Assembly: GCF_019048265.1 (NCBI RefSeq)
Contig: NZ_CP077311.1
Coordinates: 3,481,001-3,545,000, forward strand
Source of the DNA: Aeromonas sp. FDAARGOS 1405
Lineage (GTDB): Bacteria; Pseudomonadota; Gammaproteobacteria; Enterobacterales; Aeromonadaceae
DNA: 64,000 nucleotides
Direction of reading: 5' to 3'
The stretch's first letter is position 1, and every line of letters starts with the position of its first letter. The notes beneath the pieces were generated by a model. That model saw nothing but the letters and a program-made list of their open reading frames with translations, ran no database searches and was not told the DNA's origin. Shown in pieces: positions 26,724-36,241 of the stretch. A program made the translations under genes and the position numbers.

Positions 26724-27974
26724 ATGACACAACAACACCCCCTTCTTCGGCTGGTCAATAGCACCAGTCTGGTCAGCCAGATCCTGGTTGGTCTGGTATT
26801 CGGTATCTTGCTGGCACTGTTTGCGCCCGAGTGGGCAAAAACGGCAGGTCTGCTCGGCAGTCTGTTCGTTGGTGCACTGAAAGCGGTAGCCCCGCTGCTG
26901 GTATTCGTACTGGTGATGGCGGCCATCATTGGTCACAAGCAGGGCCAGAAGACCAATATTCGCCCGCTGCTGGCGCTCTACCTGTTTGGTACTTTCTCTG
27001 CGGCCGTGGTCGCGGTGATTGCCAGCTTCCTGTTCCCCTCCAACCTCCATCTGGTGGCCAATACTGCCGAGATCACCCCGCCAGGCGGGATCACCGAGGT
27101 GCTGCAGACCTTGTTGTTCAATGTAGTGACCAACCCGGTCAAGGCGTTGATGGATGCCAACTATATCGGGATCTTGGCGTGGGCCATCGGTCTGGGTATC
27201 GCCATGCGCCATGCCAACGAGAGCACCAAGGCGCTGATCACTGACCTGTCTCACGGTGTCTCCGCCATCGTGAAAGCGGTGATCCGCTGTGCCCCGCTCG
27301 GGATCCTGGGTCTGGTTGCCTCCACGCTGGCAGAGACCGGCTTCGATGCCCTGTTTGGCTATGCTCAACTGCTGGTGGTGCTGATCGGCTGCATGCTGTT
27401 TATCGCCTTTGTGGTCAACCCGCTGATCGTGTTCTGGAAGATCAAGCGCAACCCCTATCCGCTGGTGCTGACTTGCCTCAAAGAGAGCGGCGTTACCGCC
27501 TTCTTTACCCGCAGCTCTGCCGCCAACATTCCGGTCAACATGGCGCTGTGTGAAAAACTGCGCCTGCCCAAAGATACCTACGCGGTCTCCATCCCGCTGG
27601 GTGCCACCATCAACATGGCGGGTGCGGCCATCACCATCACTGTGCTTGCCATGGCGGCGGTACATACCCTGGGGATGGAAGTGGACATGGCAACGGCCGT
27701 GCTGCTCTCCGTGGTTGCCACCGTCAGTGCCTGTGGCGCGTCCGGTGTCGCCGGTGGCTCTTTGCTGCTGATCCCGCTGGCCTGTAGCCTGTTTGGTATC
27801 AGCAACGACATCGCCATGCAGGTGGTGGCCGTCGGCTTTATCATCGGCGTGTTGCAGGATTCTGCCGAGACAGCGCTGAACAGCTCCACCGACGTGCTGT
27901 TCACCGCCGCTGCTTGCATGGCCGAAGATGAAACCCTGCTGGATGTGGCTCCGGTACCGAGCCGCGAAGCCTGA
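26724..27974 (+). CDS. sstT: Serine/threonine:sodium symporter SstT
   Basis: A 416-residue inner-membrane transporter of the dicarboxylate/amino acid:cation symporter family that takes up serine and threonine with sodium. Conserved segments include [71 protein letters not shown] and the C-terminal [24 protein letters not shown], all closely matching E. coli SstT. The ORF extends upstream to 26673, but the ATG at 26724 has AGGGA at 26711-26715 with an 8-base gap and gives the usual length. An intrinsic terminator follows. Confidence 0.96.
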   Translation: MTQQHPLLRLVNSTSLVSQILVGLVFGILLALFAPEWAKTAGLLGSLFVGALKAVAPLLVFVLVMAAIIGHKQGQKTNIRPLLALYLFGTFSAAVVAVIASFLFPSNLHLVANTAEITPPGGITEVLQTLLFNVVTNPVKALMDANYIGILAWAIGLGIAMRHANESTKALITDLSHGVSAIVKAVIRCAPLGILGLVASTLAETGFDALFGYAQLLVVLIGCMLFIAFVVNPLIVFWKIKRNPYPLVLTCLKESGVTAFFTRSSAANIPVNMALCEKLRLPKDTYAVSIPLGATINMAGAAITITVLAMAAVHTLGMEVDMATAVLLSVVATVSACGASGVAGGSLLLIPLACSLFGISNDIAMQVVAVGFIIGVLQDSAETALNSSTDVLFTAAACMAEDETLLDVAPVPSREA

Positions 27975-28004
27975 TCTCGCAACGGTCAGTTTCGCAACAC
28001 ACTT

Positions 28005-28029
28005 GCGCCCTCTTCGGAGGGCGCTTTTT
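28005..28029 (+). terminator. Intrinsic terminator after sstT
   Basis: GCGCCCTC and GAGGGCGC pair around a TTCG tetraloop, followed by five T residues. Confidence 0.92.
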
Positions 28030-28465
28030 ATTGCCGGATTTGCTCTCTTTTCCTCTTTAAGCAGGCTCTTTGGCTGATGTGCCGGACACTCTGTCGACCT
28101 TGTCCAGGGCGCTGCCTTATCTTTATCCCTTGGAGTTGTGCTTCCTCCTTCTGTTGTGCGTTACACATTTTTGTCTGTTCTGCTAACAGCCGATTGCTAT
28201 GGCTGACCCCAGATCTTCAGGACAATCACAGCATCACAGCACCAAAGAAGAATGGAGGTGGCTGGCTGTGGCAGATGAACCCGTCCTATCAGACACGCCA
28301 TCATGGTTTGGTGAGGGGGAGTAAACGTGTTGGCGATACTGAGCTGCGGGCATGAGGGGTCATGTTGATACCCGACGTGCTCAGTCATGGTGCTGGTGAG
28401 CATGCAGATATCCAACAAGGTGAGGAGAGTAGCAGGGCAATCGCGGATGCACAGATTGCAGAGAT

Positions 28466-28498
28466 AAAAAAGCCAGCCGAGTGTTCGGCTGGCTTTTT
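28466..28498 (-). terminator. Bidirectional terminator after sdaC
   Basis: AAAAAGCCAGCCGA and TCGGCTGGCTTTTT form a 14-bp stem around GTGT; it has T tracts in both directions. Confidence 0.88.
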
Positions 28499-28520
28499 GC
28501 TATCAGTGGCAGGTGAGGGA

Positions 28521-29819
28521 TTAACCGACCAGCTGATAGAGGATGGCGGAGATAGCGGTCAGACCCATCACGGTTACGAAGACGTTGCTGATATGACCCT
28601 GATACTTCGCCATGGCCGGTACGCGCTTGATGGCGTACATCGGCATGATGAACAGGATGGTAGCGATGATCGGGCCGCCCAAGGATTCAATCATGCCCAG
28701 GATGGAAGGGTTGGCAATGGCAGTGCCCCACAGGGTCAGGATGAAGAAGGCGATGATGAACATCTCGACTTTCTTGGCGTTCGGCTCTTTGCCTGACTTG
28801 CGCATGTTCTGCACGATCATCCCTTTCAGACCTTCACGGGCACCCAGATAGTGGCCGAAGAAGGAGGAGACGATGGCTACGAACGCAACCAACGGACCGA
28901 AGTAGGAGATGATGGGGCTGGCATGCTGGTTGGCCAGATAGGAGAGCACGGCGATGTTCTGAGCCTTGGCTTCCGCCAGCTGGGCCGGTGTCAGGCTCAT
29001 GACGCAGGAGAAGACGAAGAACATCACGAAGCCCAGCAGCACCATGGCGGTACGCTTGAGGATGGCATCGGCTTTCTCGACAGCCTGATCACCGTGGTCG
29101 CGGCGCTGGGCCAGAGAGAAGCTGGAGATAGCCGGGCTGTGGTTGAAGGAGAAGACCAGTACCGGGATGGTCAGCCACAGGGTAGTAGCGAAATCCTTGG
29201 CAGAGGGCACTTGCTCCAGCGCGGCGCCGGTCCAGTCCGGGATCAGGTACAAAGAGATACCGGCCAGAATGGCGATCAGCGGATAAACCAGCAGCTCGGT
29301 CACTTTCAGCATCAGCTTTTCACCGGCCAGCATCACCGACATCATGCCCATGATCAGCACGATGGAGAGGATCCAGCGCGGCGGAGCACTCATCTGCAGC
29401 TGGTTGACCATGAAGCTTTCCACGGTGTTGGTGATACCCACGCCGTAGATCAGCACGATGGGGTAGATGGCGAAGAAGTAGAGCAGGGTGATTAATTTAC
29501 CGGCACCCACGCCAAAGTGTTCTTCCACCACTTCGGTGATGTCTGCGTTTGGCTTTTTGGAGGAGAGCACGAAGCGGGCCAGACCACGGTGGGCCAGATA
29601 GGTCATGGGACCTACCAGCAGCGCCATGACGACCAGCGGCCAGAAACCGCCCATACCCGCGTTGATCGGCAGGAACAGGATACCCGCACCAACCGCGGTC
29701 CCGAACAGACTGATGACCCAGGTAGAGTCGCGTTTTTCCCAACGAGTGGTTTGAGTAGAGCTGATCCCTTGCTCTGTTGACGCCGCAACTCCCTGCGTGC
29801 CAGTGACTGTGTTTGACAT
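28521..29819 (-). CDS. sdaC: Serine transporter SdaC (HAAAP family)
   Basis: A 432-residue inner-membrane permease of the hydroxy/aromatic amino acid family with about eleven membrane helices. It aligns closely with E. coli SdaC by memory: [87 protein letters not shown] and GHYLGAREG. The N-terminal 25 residues are polar and variable. It imports serine with protons. Unlike in E. coli, no serine deaminase gene lies beside it. A CRP half-site (TGTGATC, 29939-29945) lies upstream but is incomplete. Confidence 0.92.
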   Translation of the reverse strand: MSNTVTGTQGVAASTEQGISSTQTTRWEKRDSTWVISLFGTAVGAGILFLPINAGMGGFWPLVVMALLVGPMTYLAHRGLARFVLSSKKPNADITEVVEEHFGVGAGKLITLLYFFAIYPIVLIYGVGITNTVESFMVNQLQMSAPPRWILSIVLIMGMMSVMLAGEKLMLKVTELLVYPLIAILAGISLYLIPDWTGAALEQVPSAKDFATTLWLTIPVLVFSFNHSPAISSFSLAQRRDHGDQAVEKADAILKRTAMVLLGFVMFFVFSCVMSLTPAQLAEAKAQNIAVLSYLANQHASPIISYFGPLVAFVAIVSSFFGHYLGAREGLKGMIVQNMRKSGKEPNAKKVEMFIIAFFILTLWGTAIANPSILGMIESLGGPIIATILFIMPMYAIKRVPAMAKYQGHISNVFVTVMGLTAISAILYQLVG

Positions 29820-30035
29820 CTATCTCACCCCGAATGTGTGGTTCTTATTAAGTCGGCGCAAGGATACGGTTTTTCTAATCAAAAATGTTGATCAAATTCA
29901 TCTTTACGGCACGAAAAACCGCACTTTCTTATGGAAATGTGATCAAAACAAGAAAAATTCAATTATTGTTTATCAATTGGCACGTTATTTTAGTGTTAAT
30001 GATTAAATCTCGCTCAGCCAAATGTAGGTAAATTG

Positions 30036-30602
30036 TTATTTTGCGAGGTGCTGGGCTAGCTGGTTGATCATGCTGGCGGTAGCCCCCCAGATAAAGTGCT
30101 GTTGCCAGGGGATCCAGTAGATGGTGTGTGCTTTCCCCCCTCTGGAAAGGATCAGGGGGATGTGGTTGCGCCGATCCAGCAGATGGGTCAGCGGCACTTC
30201 GAAGGCGTGATCCACCTCATCCGGACTCAGGATGAGGGGATAGTTGCCATCGAGCAGCCCCAGCACCGGCAGCACCTCGAATCGTGACACTGTATTGAGC
30301 GGGTTGAGGGTGCCGATCACTTCAATCAGCCGGGCCGGAATGCCGAGCTCCTCTTCGGTTTCCCGCAGCGCTGTGGCAATGAGGTTTTCGTCGCCGGGAT
30401 CCTGTCGCCCGCCGGGGAAGCTGATCTGCCCTCCATGATGACGTAGCCGGGGGCTGCGCCGGGTCAATAACACGCTGAGCCCCTCATCGCGCATCACCAC
30501 CGGGATCAACACCGCAGCCGGACTGAGCCCGCCGATGGCGAGTCGATGGGCCGGGGCGGGTCGCTGCAACTGGAAGCGGGTCAGCAGTTCGTGGCGATCC
30601 AT
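30036..30602 (-). CDS. nudL: Nudix hydrolase, CoA pyrophosphatase type (NudL)
   Basis: A 188-residue Nudix hydrolase that cleaves the pyrophosphate of coenzyme A or related compounds. The Nudix box is complete (GGRQDPGDENLIATALRETEEELGI, residues about 65-89), preceded by LLTRRSPRLRHHGGQISFPGGR, which is the UPF0035/CoA signature. It lies 42 bases downstream of pabB on the same strand, the same pairing as in E. coli (pabB-nudL), so co-transcription is likely. Confidence 0.92.
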   Translation of the reverse strand: MDRHELLTRFQLQRPAPAHRLAIGGLSPAAVLIPVVMRDEGLSVLLTRRSPRLRHHGGQISFPGGRQDPGDENLIATALRETEEELGIPARLIEVIGTLNPLNTVSRFEVLPVLGLLDGNYPLILSPDEVDHAFEVPLTHLLDRRNHIPLILSRGGKAHTIYWIPWQQHFIWGATASMINQLAQHLAK

Positions 30603-30644
30603 GGCGGGGAGCTCTCCTGTGCGTTGGCCTGACAGTGGGGAGGG

Positions 30645-32015
30645 TTACAGCGCCGACAGCGGCGGCAGGATGCGGGCGACCTTGTCATAGGTCTCCTGAT
30701 ATTCGCTGTCGGCGTCGGAGTCGGCGATGATGCCGCCACCGGCCCAGCAGTGCAGACGACCCGCTTCGGCGATCAAAGTGCGAATGCAGATGTTGGTATC
30801 CATCCGGCCGTGCTGGCTGAGATAGCCGATGCTGCCGCAATAGGCGTTGCGACGCTGGGGTTCCAGCTCTTCGATGATCTCCATGGCGCGGATCTTGGGG
30901 GCGCCGGTGATGGAGCCACCCGGGAAACAGGCCCGCAGCAGATCGACCCCTTGCCAGTGTGCATCCAGCTCACCGTGGATGGTGGAGACCAGATGATGTA
31001 CCGCCGGAAACGACTCCACCGCAAAGAGATGGGGCACGCTGACCGAGCCCGGCCGGCTGACCCGACCTATATCGTTGCGCAGCAGATCAACGATCATCAG
31101 ATTCTCTGATCTGTCCTTGTCCGCCTGCGCCAGCTCTTGCGCGACTTGTCGATCGGTCGCCGGATCGGGGTGGCGAGGGCGAGTGCCTTTGATGGGTTTG
31201 GTTTCGATATAACGGCCATCAAGCAGCAGGAACCGCTCGGGGGAGAGGCTCAGCAGCGCACTATCCGGCAAGCGGATAAAGGCAGAGAAGGGGGCCTTGT
31301 TAGCAGCCGCCAGCAGGCAATAGGCCTGCCACTCATCACCCTGATAGGGGGCGCTGAAACGCTGGGTCAGGTTGATCTGGTAGCAATCCCCCGCGGCAAG
31401 GTATTCCTGAATGCGGGCAAACTTCTCGCCATATTCCGCGCGGCTCATATTGCTCTGCCACTCCCCCTGCAAGGCAAAAGCGGGGAGCGGGGCGGCCTGT
31501 TGTTGCTCAAGCCAGGCCAGCCGCTTGGCAAGGCCCGCTTCATCCCCCCAGTGCACCAGCTGCCAGTCGCCGGTCGCCACATTGCGCAGCAGCGCCCAGT
31601 CGTAGATGCCTACCGCCATGTCTGGCACCGCGATATCGGCGGCGGCCTGCACTGGCAGTCGTTCGAAGCGACGGCCGAGATCATAGCCAAACAGGCCGAG
31701 GGCGCCGCCAATAAAGGGCAGGTGAGTGGCGCACAGTTCCAGCTCCCCCAGCAGCTGTTGCTGGGTATGGGCCAGCAGAGCGAGGGGATCTTCGTGGTGT
31801 TTGCTGATATCCGCCCCGACACGCAGAGTGGTCACCTCGCCGCGGGTTTCGAGGGTCGCCAGCGGATCGGCAGTGATGATATCAACGCCGTTATCGGCGC
31901 CGAGTGGCCCCGCCGATTCCAGCAACATGGCCCACGGCTGATGTTGCAGGCGGGCAAAAAGCTGATGGAGTTCAGCACTATGGTCTAGATGATGGATATG
32001 AAGTGTTGGCGTCAT
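30645..32015 (-). CDS. pabB: Aminodeoxychorismate synthase component I
   Basis: A 456-residue chorismate-utilising enzyme of the PabB/TrpE family, forming 4-amino-4-deoxychorismate for folate synthesis with the glutaminase PabA. Typical segments are FIGGALGLFGYDLGRRFE, GDCYQINLTQRFSAPY, FLLLDGRYIETKPIKGTRPR (with the catalytic lysine of PIKGT), NLMIVDLLRNDIGRV, PGGSITGAPKIRAMEII and WAGGGIIADSD. The PIKGT lysine separates PabB from TrpE, which has PIAGT. The ATG has no clear ribosome-binding site. nudL follows, and the fumarase gene diverges from it. Confidence 0.95.
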   Translation of the reverse strand: MTPTLHIHHLDHSAELHQLFARLQHQPWAMLLESAGPLGADNGVDIITADPLATLETRGEVTTLRVGADISKHHEDPLALLAHTQQQLLGELELCATHLPFIGGALGLFGYDLGRRFERLPVQAAADIAVPDMAVGIYDWALLRNVATGDWQLVHWGDEAGLAKRLAWLEQQQAAPLPAFALQGEWQSNMSRAEYGEKFARIQEYLAAGDCYQINLTQRFSAPYQGDEWQAYCLLAAANKAPFSAFIRLPDSALLSLSPERFLLLDGRYIETKPIKGTRPRHPDPATDRQVAQELAQADKDRSENLMIVDLLRNDIGRVSRPGSVSVPHLFAVESFPAVHHLVSTIHGELDAHWQGVDLLRACFPGGSITGAPKIRAMEIIEELEPQRRNAYCGSIGYLSQHGRMDTNICIRTLIAEAGRLHCWAGGGIIADSDADSEYQETYDKVARILPPLSAL

Positions 32016-32222
32016 TTTATGTTACACAGGCAACAGTTTGGTTCCCGAACCCTAGTCGGTGCTGGTGGGCAAGCGTATCATAGGTGTCGGTGACTTAAGA
32101 AAAAACTGCCGTGTCGTTCGTTTTTTGTTGGTTGATAGTTTTTAGCCAGCACGTCAGCACGGCCCATCATATGGAAGCCCTTGCCCTGCTCTGTGGCAGA
32201 GACAAGGACCAGTGAGGATGAT

Positions 32223-33749
32223 ATGAGCATTATAAAAAAACAGGATTTCATCGATTCTATCGCAGATGCCCTCCAGTACATCTCCTATTACCACCCGTTG
32301 GATTTTGTTCAGGCTGCCAAAGCGGCGTATGACCGCGAGGCCAACCCGGCCGCCAAAGATGCGCTGGCCCAGATCCTGATCAACTCCCGCATGTCCGCCG
32401 AAGGTCATCGTCCGCTCTGCCAGGACACCGGCATCGTGACCTGTTTCGTCAAAATTGGCATGCAAGTCCAGTGGGACAGCGACATGACAGTGCAGGAGAT
32501 GGTGGACGAAGGGACCCGTCGTGCCTACACCAATCCTGACAACCCGCTGCGCGCCTCCGTGCTGGCCGATCCGGCCGGCAGTCGCAAAAACACCAAAGAC
32601 AACGCCCCTGCCGTGGTCCATATCGACATGATCCCCGGCAACAAGGTGGAAGTGAGCATCGCGGCCAAAGGCGGCGGCTCCGAGAACAAATCCAAGATGG
32701 TGATGCTCAACCCTTCTGACGATATCGTCGAGTGGGTGCTGAAAACCGTGCCGACCATGGGCGCAGGCTGGTGCCCACCCGGCATGCTGGGCATCGGCAT
32801 CGGCGGTACCGCCGAGAAAGCGGCGGTGCTGGCCAAAGAGGCCCTGATGGAGCACATCGACATTCAGGAGCTGATCGCCCGTGGCCCGCAAACCACCGAA
32901 GAGAAGCTGCGGGTCGAGCTCTACGACAAGGTCAACAAGCTGGGGATCGGTGCCCAGGGGTTGGGCGGCCTCACTACCGTGCTGGATGTGAAGGTAAAAT
33001 CTGCGCCGACTCACGCCGCTTCCAAGCCGGTGGTGATGATCCCCAACTGCGCCGCGACCCGCCACGTTCACTTCGAGCTGGATGGTTCAGGCCCTGCCGA
33101 ACTGACGCCGCCGAAACTGAGCGACTGGCCGGAGATCACCCGTGAAGCGGGTGGCAACGTGCGCCGCGTCAACGTCGATGGCATCACCAAGGCCGAGCTG
33201 GCCAGCTGGAAGAGCGGTGATACCGTGCTGCTCTCCGGCAAGATCCTCACCGGTCGCGACGCCGCCCACAAGCGTATCGCCGACATGCTGAAAAATGGCG
33301 AAGGGCTGCCGGAAGGGGTCGATTTCACCAACCGCTTTATCTATTACGTTGGCCCGGTCGATGCGGTGCGCGACGAAGTGGTCGGCCCGGCAGGCCCCAC
33401 CACCTCCACCCGTATGGACAAGTTCACCGACATGATGCTGGGTGAAACCGGCCTTATCGGCATGATCGGCAAATCCGAGCGGGGCCCGAAAACCGTCGAG
33501 AGCATCAAGCAGCACAAGGCCGTCTATCTGATGGCGGTGGGCGGCGCCGCCTATCTGGTGGCCAAGGCCATCAAGAAGGCGCGCGTGGTGGCTTTTGCCG
33601 ATCTCGGCATGGAAGCGATCTACGAGTTTGAAGTGGAAGATATGCCGGTGACCGTTGCGGTCGATTCCGAAGGCAACAATATCCACGAAACCGGCCCGGC
33701 CTACTGGTCTGCCAAGATTGCCGAGCTGGATGGCAAGCTCTCCTCCTGA
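32223..33749 (+). CDS. Fumarate hydratase, class I (iron-sulfur)
   Basis: A 508-residue class I fumarase, which hydrates fumarate to malate in the citric acid cycle using an oxygen-sensitive [4Fe-4S] cluster. Cysteines placed as cluster ligands are in RPLCQDTG (near residue 66), AGWCPPG (near 184) and IPNCAATRH. The N-terminal alpha and C-terminal beta domains are fused in one chain. It is shorter than E. coli FumA (548), as in vibrios. The ORF opens at 32181, but the ATG at 32223 is preceded by a GAGGATGAT ribosome-binding site. It is monocistronic, with a terminator downstream. Confidence 0.95.
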   Translation: MSIIKKQDFIDSIADALQYISYYHPLDFVQAAKAAYDREANPAAKDALAQILINSRMSAEGHRPLCQDTGIVTCFVKIGMQVQWDSDMTVQEMVDEGTRRAYTNPDNPLRASVLADPAGSRKNTKDNAPAVVHIDMIPGNKVEVSIAAKGGGSENKSKMVMLNPSDDIVEWVLKTVPTMGAGWCPPGMLGIGIGGTAEKAAVLAKEALMEHIDIQELIARGPQTTEEKLRVELYDKVNKLGIGAQGLGGLTTVLDVKVKSAPTHAASKPVVMIPNCAATRHVHFELDGSGPAELTPPKLSDWPEITREAGGNVRRVNVDGITKAELASWKSGDTVLLSGKILTGRDAAHKRIADMLKNGEGLPEGVDFTNRFIYYVGPVDAVRDEVVGPAGPTTSTRMDKFTDMMLGETGLIGMIGKSERGPKTVESIKQHKAVYLMAVGGAAYLVAKAIKKARVVAFADLGMEAIYEFEVEDMPVTVAVDSEGNNIHETGPAYWSAKIAELDGKLSS

Positions 33750-33791
33750 GTGACCGTTTCCGCTGCCGGTTAACGGTATCGGCCCTGTAAG

Positions 33792-33820
33792 AAGGCGCGT
33801 CCATCCGGATGCGCCTTTTT
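33792..33820 (+). terminator. Intrinsic terminator after fumarase
   Basis: AAGGCGCGTCC pairs with GGATGCGCCTT (one G-T pair), followed by T residues. Confidence 0.85.
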
Positions 33821-33874
33821 GCTTTGGCTGGCCTGTTATGGGCTCAAGTTGGCCGTTTGCGGCAAGCGGGTATA

Positions 33875-33903
33875 AAAAAGGATGGCGTGACGCCATCCTT
33901 TTT
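33875..33903 (-). terminator. Bidirectional terminator after the PhnA-type gene
   Basis: AAAAAGGATGGCG and CGCCATCCTTTTT pair around TGA, giving T tracts both ways; it lies 50 bases beyond the stop of the leftward gene at 33953. Confidence 0.85.
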
Positions 33904-33952
33904 CGTTGTGCATGTGCTCTGGTAGTAGACAGCAGAGCAATCGCCCTTGGCT

Positions 33953-34531
33953 TTAGGCCTTTTTCAGGTAGGCCGCAACCAGAACGATCTGCACGCCGTT
34001 GACCTTGCCTTCGATATGAAGCGGGTTGTTGGTCAGACGGATGCCCTTGACCAGGGTGCCGCGCTTGGCGGTAAAACCGGCGCCTTTCACGTCCAGATCC
34101 TTGATCAGGGTAACGGAGTCGCCCTCTTGCAGCACGGCGCCGTTGGAGTCAACGGTCGGTACGCTGTCGTCATCTTCGTCAGCAATACCAGCTTCAGCCC
34201 AAGCCTTGGCTTCGTCTTCCATGTACATCATGTCCAGCAGATCCTGAGCCCACACTTCACCCTTGCCGGAGAGAGCTTTCAGCTGGCGCCATGCCATCAC
34301 CTGCACCGCAGGCACCTGGCTCCACATGCTGTCACTCAGGCAACGCCAGTGGTTGACCACTAGGGTATCCGGTTGTTCCAGCTGACCACGGCAGGTGTCA
34401 CAGATAGCAACGCTGTGATCATCGTCGCTGGCGGGGGAGTGAGGCACCACGAAGGCGGTCAGCGCCTGCTCGGCGCTGCACAGTTCACACTTGGCGCCCG
34501 CGCGCGCTTGCAGAATGGCGTTGATGGTCAT
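33953..34531 (-). CDS. PhnA domain protein (YjdM-like) with zinc ribbon
   Basis: A 192-residue protein. The N-terminus carries a zinc-ribbon pair of CXXC motifs (CELC near residue 15 and CDTC near 44). The C-terminal 70 residues form the PhnA/YjdM domain (VDSNGAVLQEGDSVTLIKDLDVKGAGFTAKRGTLVKGIRL). The long form with an added middle region is common in gammaproteobacteria; E. coli YjdM is only 111 residues. Despite the name, there is no evidence of a phosphonate role, and the function is unknown. The frame stays open to 35140, overlapping the divergent methyltransferase gene, but MTINAILQARAGAKCELC at 34531 is the family start. Confidence 0.9.
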   Translation of the reverse strand: MTINAILQARAGAKCELCSAEQALTAFVVPHSPASDDDHSVAICDTCRGQLEQPDTLVVNHWRCLSDSMWSQVPAVQVMAWRQLKALSGKGEVWAQDLLDMMYMEDEAKAWAEAGIADEDDDSVPTVDSNGAVLQEGDSVTLIKDLDVKGAGFTAKRGTLVKGIRLTNNPLHIEGKVNGVQIVLVAAYLKKA

Positions 34532-34750
34532 GTTGTTGGTCCCATAGCTAGTGTAAAGCGACCCGCGTTGGGCGGGGCGCGTGAAAGAGGGGGCGGAATA
34601 TAGCATAAAACCCCGTACTTTGTCAGGTCTGCCCTGGCTCACAAGGTTGGCTGTGCTGTTGCGCGGCGCTGATCGTTTGGTATTGAGAGTGCAATTTGAA
34701 GCGGGATCGCTAGAATGAGCCTCCTTTTTGACTGCAAGGCAGGGGCATTC

Positions 34751-35935
34751 GTGCTGGCTCAACGTTTTCAACAACTGGATCGACTGCTCACCCGCTACCG
34801 ACGCTGGTGGCAATATCAGCCATATCATCATCTGACCATGGCCTTTGCCGATGAGGCGCCCGAACTGGCGGCACTGCTCAATGGGCTGACCCTTGCCCAG
34901 TTGGCAGAACTCGATGCAGATATGGGCGCCCTCAGCAGTCTGCTTGCCCCCTGGATTGCCGAGGGAGCCGAGCTGCAGCAACTCAGCCAGCTTGCCCCGT
35001 TTACCCCGGAGCCCATCAGCTGCAGCAAGGAGATGGCGCTGCATATGCCGGGGCGCAAGCAGGCCCAGATCGAGGCGTTCACCGCCTGTTTGCCGGCCCA
35101 TCAGGGCCCCTATCTGGAGTGGTGTGCCGGCAAGGGCCACCTTGGGCGGCTGGTGTCACTTCATCGACAGGCTCCTATCCTCAGTCTGGAGTTGCAAGGG
35201 CAGCTTTGTGACGAAGGTCGGCTGCTGGCCGAGCGGGATGGCGCGAATATGACCTTTACCTGCGCCGATGCTTTTGCCCCCGAGTCGGCGGCGCTGATCG
35301 CCCCCGAACATCACGCTATGGCACTCCATGCCTGCGGCGAGCTCCACACCCATCTGCTGGAGCGGGTGGCCGAACGCAGTGCCCGCGGCGTGACTATCTC
35401 TCCCTGTTGTTACCACCTGATCCGTACCAGCCACTATCGCCCGCTGTCGGCCGCGGCCAACTCCAGCGAGCTGGTGTTGAGCAAGGCGGATCTCAAGTTG
35501 CCGCTACAGGAGACGGTCACCGGCGGTGCGCGGATCGCCCGCCTGCGTGAGCAGGAAGTGGTGTGGCGTCTCGGGTTTGACTGCCTGCAGCGTCAGGTGC
35601 GTGGCATAGATGAGTATCTGCCGGTGCCCAATATGCAAAAGAGCCTGCTGACCGGCACCTTCGAGGCATTCTGCGTTTGGGCTGCTGAACGCAAAGGGAT
35701 TGTGCTGCCCGCCGGGCTCGACTATCCCGCCTGGTTGGAGCACGGGGAGCGTCGCTTTGGTGATGTCGCCCGCATGGAGCTGGTGCGTCATCTGTTTCGC
35801 CGTCCTCTCGAGATCTGGCTGGCGCTGGATCGCGCGCTCTTTTTGCAAGAGCAGGGTTATCGGGTCGAAGTGGGGGAGTTCTGTGCCAAACCCATGACCC
35901 CGCGCAATATCCTGATCCGTGCCGTGCGCGCCTGA
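34751..35935 (+). CDS. SAM-dependent methyltransferase, unassigned target
   Basis: A 394-residue class I methyltransferase-like protein. The SAM motif I reads LEWCAGKGHLGRLVS (about residue 125), motif II LSLELQ, and a later block reads MALHACGELHTHLLERV with SPCCYHL after it. These features resemble the Methyltransf_32 group, whose substrates are mostly unknown. The GTG at 34751 is chosen because AGGGG lies 5 bases upstream; an ATG at 34715 adds 12 residues and has only a weak GGGA site. The gene stands alone, divergent from the PhnA gene, with a terminator behind it. Confidence 0.82.
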   Translation: MLAQRFQQLDRLLTRYRRWWQYQPYHHLTMAFADEAPELAALLNGLTLAQLAELDADMGALSSLLAPWIAEGAELQQLSQLAPFTPEPISCSKEMALHMPGRKQAQIEAFTACLPAHQGPYLEWCAGKGHLGRLVSLHRQAPILSLELQGQLCDEGRLLAERDGANMTFTCADAFAPESAALIAPEHHAMALHACGELHTHLLERVAERSARGVTISPCCYHLIRTSHYRPLSAAANSSELVLSKADLKLPLQETVTGGARIARLREQEVVWRLGFDCLQRQVRGIDEYLPVPNMQKSLLTGTFEAFCVWAAERKGIVLPAGLDYPAWLEHGERRFGDVARMELVRHLFRRPLEIWLALDRALFLQEQGYRVEVGEFCAKPMTPRNILIRAVRA

Positions 35936-35972
35936 CAGCGAGCTCTTTGTGAGCGTTATTTGAACATTGTTG

Positions 35973-36007
35973 ATGGCTGACTGGTGAAGCGGGTCAGCCA
36001 TTTTTTT
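35973..36007 (+). terminator. Intrinsic terminator after the methyltransferase gene
   Basis: ATGGCTGAC (35973-35981) pairs with GTCAGCCAT (35993-36001), followed by seven T residues. Confidence 0.88.
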
Positions 36008-36136
36008 CATCACGAACAATGACCGTATGGCAGGCCACCTGGCCGTCTCAACTGTTCTAAAAATGGGCGAAAGATCACGCTTTGGCGTTTTCGTTTGGGT
36101 TCTATTTCTTTGTTTCAGCTGCACTGAATATCACAA

Positions 36137-36152
36137 GGTGAAATGGTTCACA
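36137..36152. promoter_or_regulatory. CRP-like site upstream of the chitinase gene
   Basis: GGTGAAATGGTTCACA matches TGTGA-N6-TCACA at 9 of 10 positions. It lies about 90 bases before the chitinase ATG, suitable for activation of a promoter between the two. Confidence 0.5.
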
Positions 36153-36241
36153 AATTACGCGCATTTCTTAATTTTCATCGTGAATTTAGTTGTTGGAACA
36201 CCTACTCTTGGAGCGCATTAATTCAAACAAGGACGATAAAC

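Larger units (their letters stand above)
27975..28520. other. 546-base gap between convergent serine transporters
   Basis: It contains the sstT terminator near its left end and the sdaC terminator near its right end. The roughly 430 bases in between have only cysteine- or proline-rich short ORFs without ribosome-binding sites, which I do not regard as genes. A loose promoter-like pair (TTGTCT and TGCTAT with an 18-base spacer, near 28171-28200) points right toward the terminator at 28466, so an unannotated RNA is possible but unsupported. Confidence 0.4.
35936..36241. other. 306-base gap upstream of the chitinase gene
   Basis: It holds the terminator of the methyltransferase gene (35973-36007) and the chitinase control region, including a CRP-like site (36137-36152) and an AT-rich stretch from 36150 to 36235. 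No separate gene was seen. Confidence 0.6.

Noticed and set aside
27975..28520. Short ORFs in the gap between sstT and sdaC (for example 28077-28355 and 28197-28418)
   Set aside because: Unusual Cys/Pro/Trp-rich composition, no ribosome-binding sites and no family resemblance.
29936..29953. CRP site upstream of sdaC
   Set aside because: Only the TGTGATC half is present; the second half does not match.
34532..35140. Upstream extension of the PhnA-type gene to 35140
   Set aside because: It overlaps the divergent methyltransferase gene, and the conserved family start is at 34531.
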